Of a stretch of 5,188 bases of DNA, positions 4,683-5,188 are shown one piece after another. The notes under the pieces are model-generated. The model was not told where the DNA came from. It ran no database searches and saw only the letters and a program-made list of their open reading frames with translations. The stretch is from Methanosarcina sp. GTDB lineage: Archaea > Halobacteriota > Methanosarcinia > Methanosarcinales > Methanosarcinaceae. Every line of letters starts with the position of its first letter. Positions within the stretch are counted from its first letter, which is position 1. Location: assembly GCA_024280975.1 (NCBI GenBank), contig JAMXLQ010000010.1, positions 1 to 5,188 of the forward strand. The letters run 5' to 3'. A program made the position numbers and the translations under genes.

Positions 4683-5188
4683 ATGGAGTCAACGAAAAAA
4701 GATGAAACTTTGAAAGCTCTGGTTATTATAGATATGACTAACGATTTCGTGTATGAGACCTATGAATATGAAGGAACGTTATACGAGGGAAAACTTGTAG
4801 CGCCATTGGGAAAGGAAATCGTTGACAAAATAGCCAGGCTAATAATAAAGACAGTGCGTGGACGATCAGTCAACGTTATCAGGCTCCCGAAAGATCACTT
4901 TAATGCCTTTATGAATCCAGAACTCGAACTGAAAGTTGCAGAGCTGGGAATTAATGAAGTATTCATGACAGGTCTGGTTGAGGAAGTCTGCATATACATT
5001 AATAGCCTGGGTTTTCTCGAAAGAGGGTTTCGAACAAATATCGTAAAAGGATGCACGGCACCTTTTGATGAAGAAAAGGGAAGAGAGGCCTTTAGGGAAC
5101 TTACGGAGTGCGGAGCAAAAATGGTTGACGATATTCCTGATGATATAAAGGTTATCCTGCTCCTCGAAGACGAACACGACGAAAATTC
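4683..5188 (+). CDS. Isochorismatase/nicotinamidase-family protein, internally short, 3' end cut by window
   Basis: The frame is open for 168 codons to the window edge. It has the family's start KALVIIDMTNDFV with catalytic Asp17, a Lys in RLPKDHFNAF (Lys70), and the nucleophile region VFMTGLVEEVCIYINSLG with Cys103, then GFRTNIVKGCTAPF. Family members use this Asp-Lys-Cys triad to hydrolyse amides such as nicotinamide, or related bonds. Asp-Lys spacing is 53 residues, while known nicotinamidases have roughly 80-90; Lys-Cys spacing (33) is only slightly short. The missing part, after IARLIIKTVRG, normally holds the DxH...DPEF metal-binding segment, which I cannot find in this frame. The frame is uninterrupted, so this is either a natural in-frame deletion or a metal-free subgroup. 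It has its own promoter and ribosome binding site, and is probably independent of aor-moaD. The substrate cannot be told. Confidence 0.75.
   Translation, partial: MESTKKDETLKALVIIDMTNDFVYETYEYEGTLYEGKLVAPLGKEIVDKIARLIIKTVRGRSVNVIRLPKDHFNAFMNPELELKVAELGINEVFMTGLVEEVCIYINSLGFLERGFRTNIVKGCTAPFDEEKGREAFRELTECGAKMVDDIPDDIKVILLLEDEHDEN

Overview
The window looks like a piece of a methanogenic archaeal chromosome, most probably Methanosarcina or a close relative. This is an inference. It rests on TATA-box promoters with purine-rich BRE-like flanks, GGAG/GGTGA ribosome binding sites, long AT-rich intergenic stretches, a decayed IS200/IS605-type transposase, a SpoIIAA-like protein of a kind I associate with Methanosarcina, and an aldehyde:ferredoxin oxidoreductase followed by an archaeal MoaD-like protein. 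No rRNA, tRNA or CRISPR array was found.

Left part (1-1411, minus strand). A complete SpoIIAA-like (STAS-related) protein gene reads leftward from 439 to 80. Its upstream region (440-878) has a good TATA box and then an unusual run of perfect short inverted repeats. Next comes a multiply broken IS200/IS605 tnpA (879-1411, minus), which can be followed through four reading-frame segments. It has a frameshift directly after the HUH motif and a nonsense codon just before the catalytic tyrosine.

Middle (1412-2172). There is no gene here, but much structure. A promoter plus palindrome module occurs twice in the same orientation, about 240 bp apart, and the second copy carries a perfect 20-bp palindrome. 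Two nested stem-loops lie between the copies. A 14-base sequence is shared exactly between the tnpA leader and the leader of the oxidoreductase gene. The last 400 bases are very AT-rich and hold the probable aor promoter.

Right part (2173-5188, plus strand). The main functional unit is a tungsten-type aldehyde:ferredoxin oxidoreductase (611 aa from a TTG start with a strong ribosome binding site), followed after 49 nt by a 94-aa MoaD/ThiS-fold protein ending in GG. The pair suggests an enzyme encoded with a sulfur carrier for its own pterin cofactor, or alternatively with a SAMP-type modifier. The oxidoreductase keeps its cluster cysteines and the active-site Glu and His, but has lost the EXXH dimer-interface metal motifs and both Asp residues of the DxxGL(D/C) pterin motifs. 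After a T-rich probable terminator and a structured intergenic region comes an isochorismatase/nicotinamidase-family gene that runs off the right edge. It keeps the Asp-Lys-Cys triad but appears to lack the roughly 30-40 residue segment that normally carries the metal ligands.
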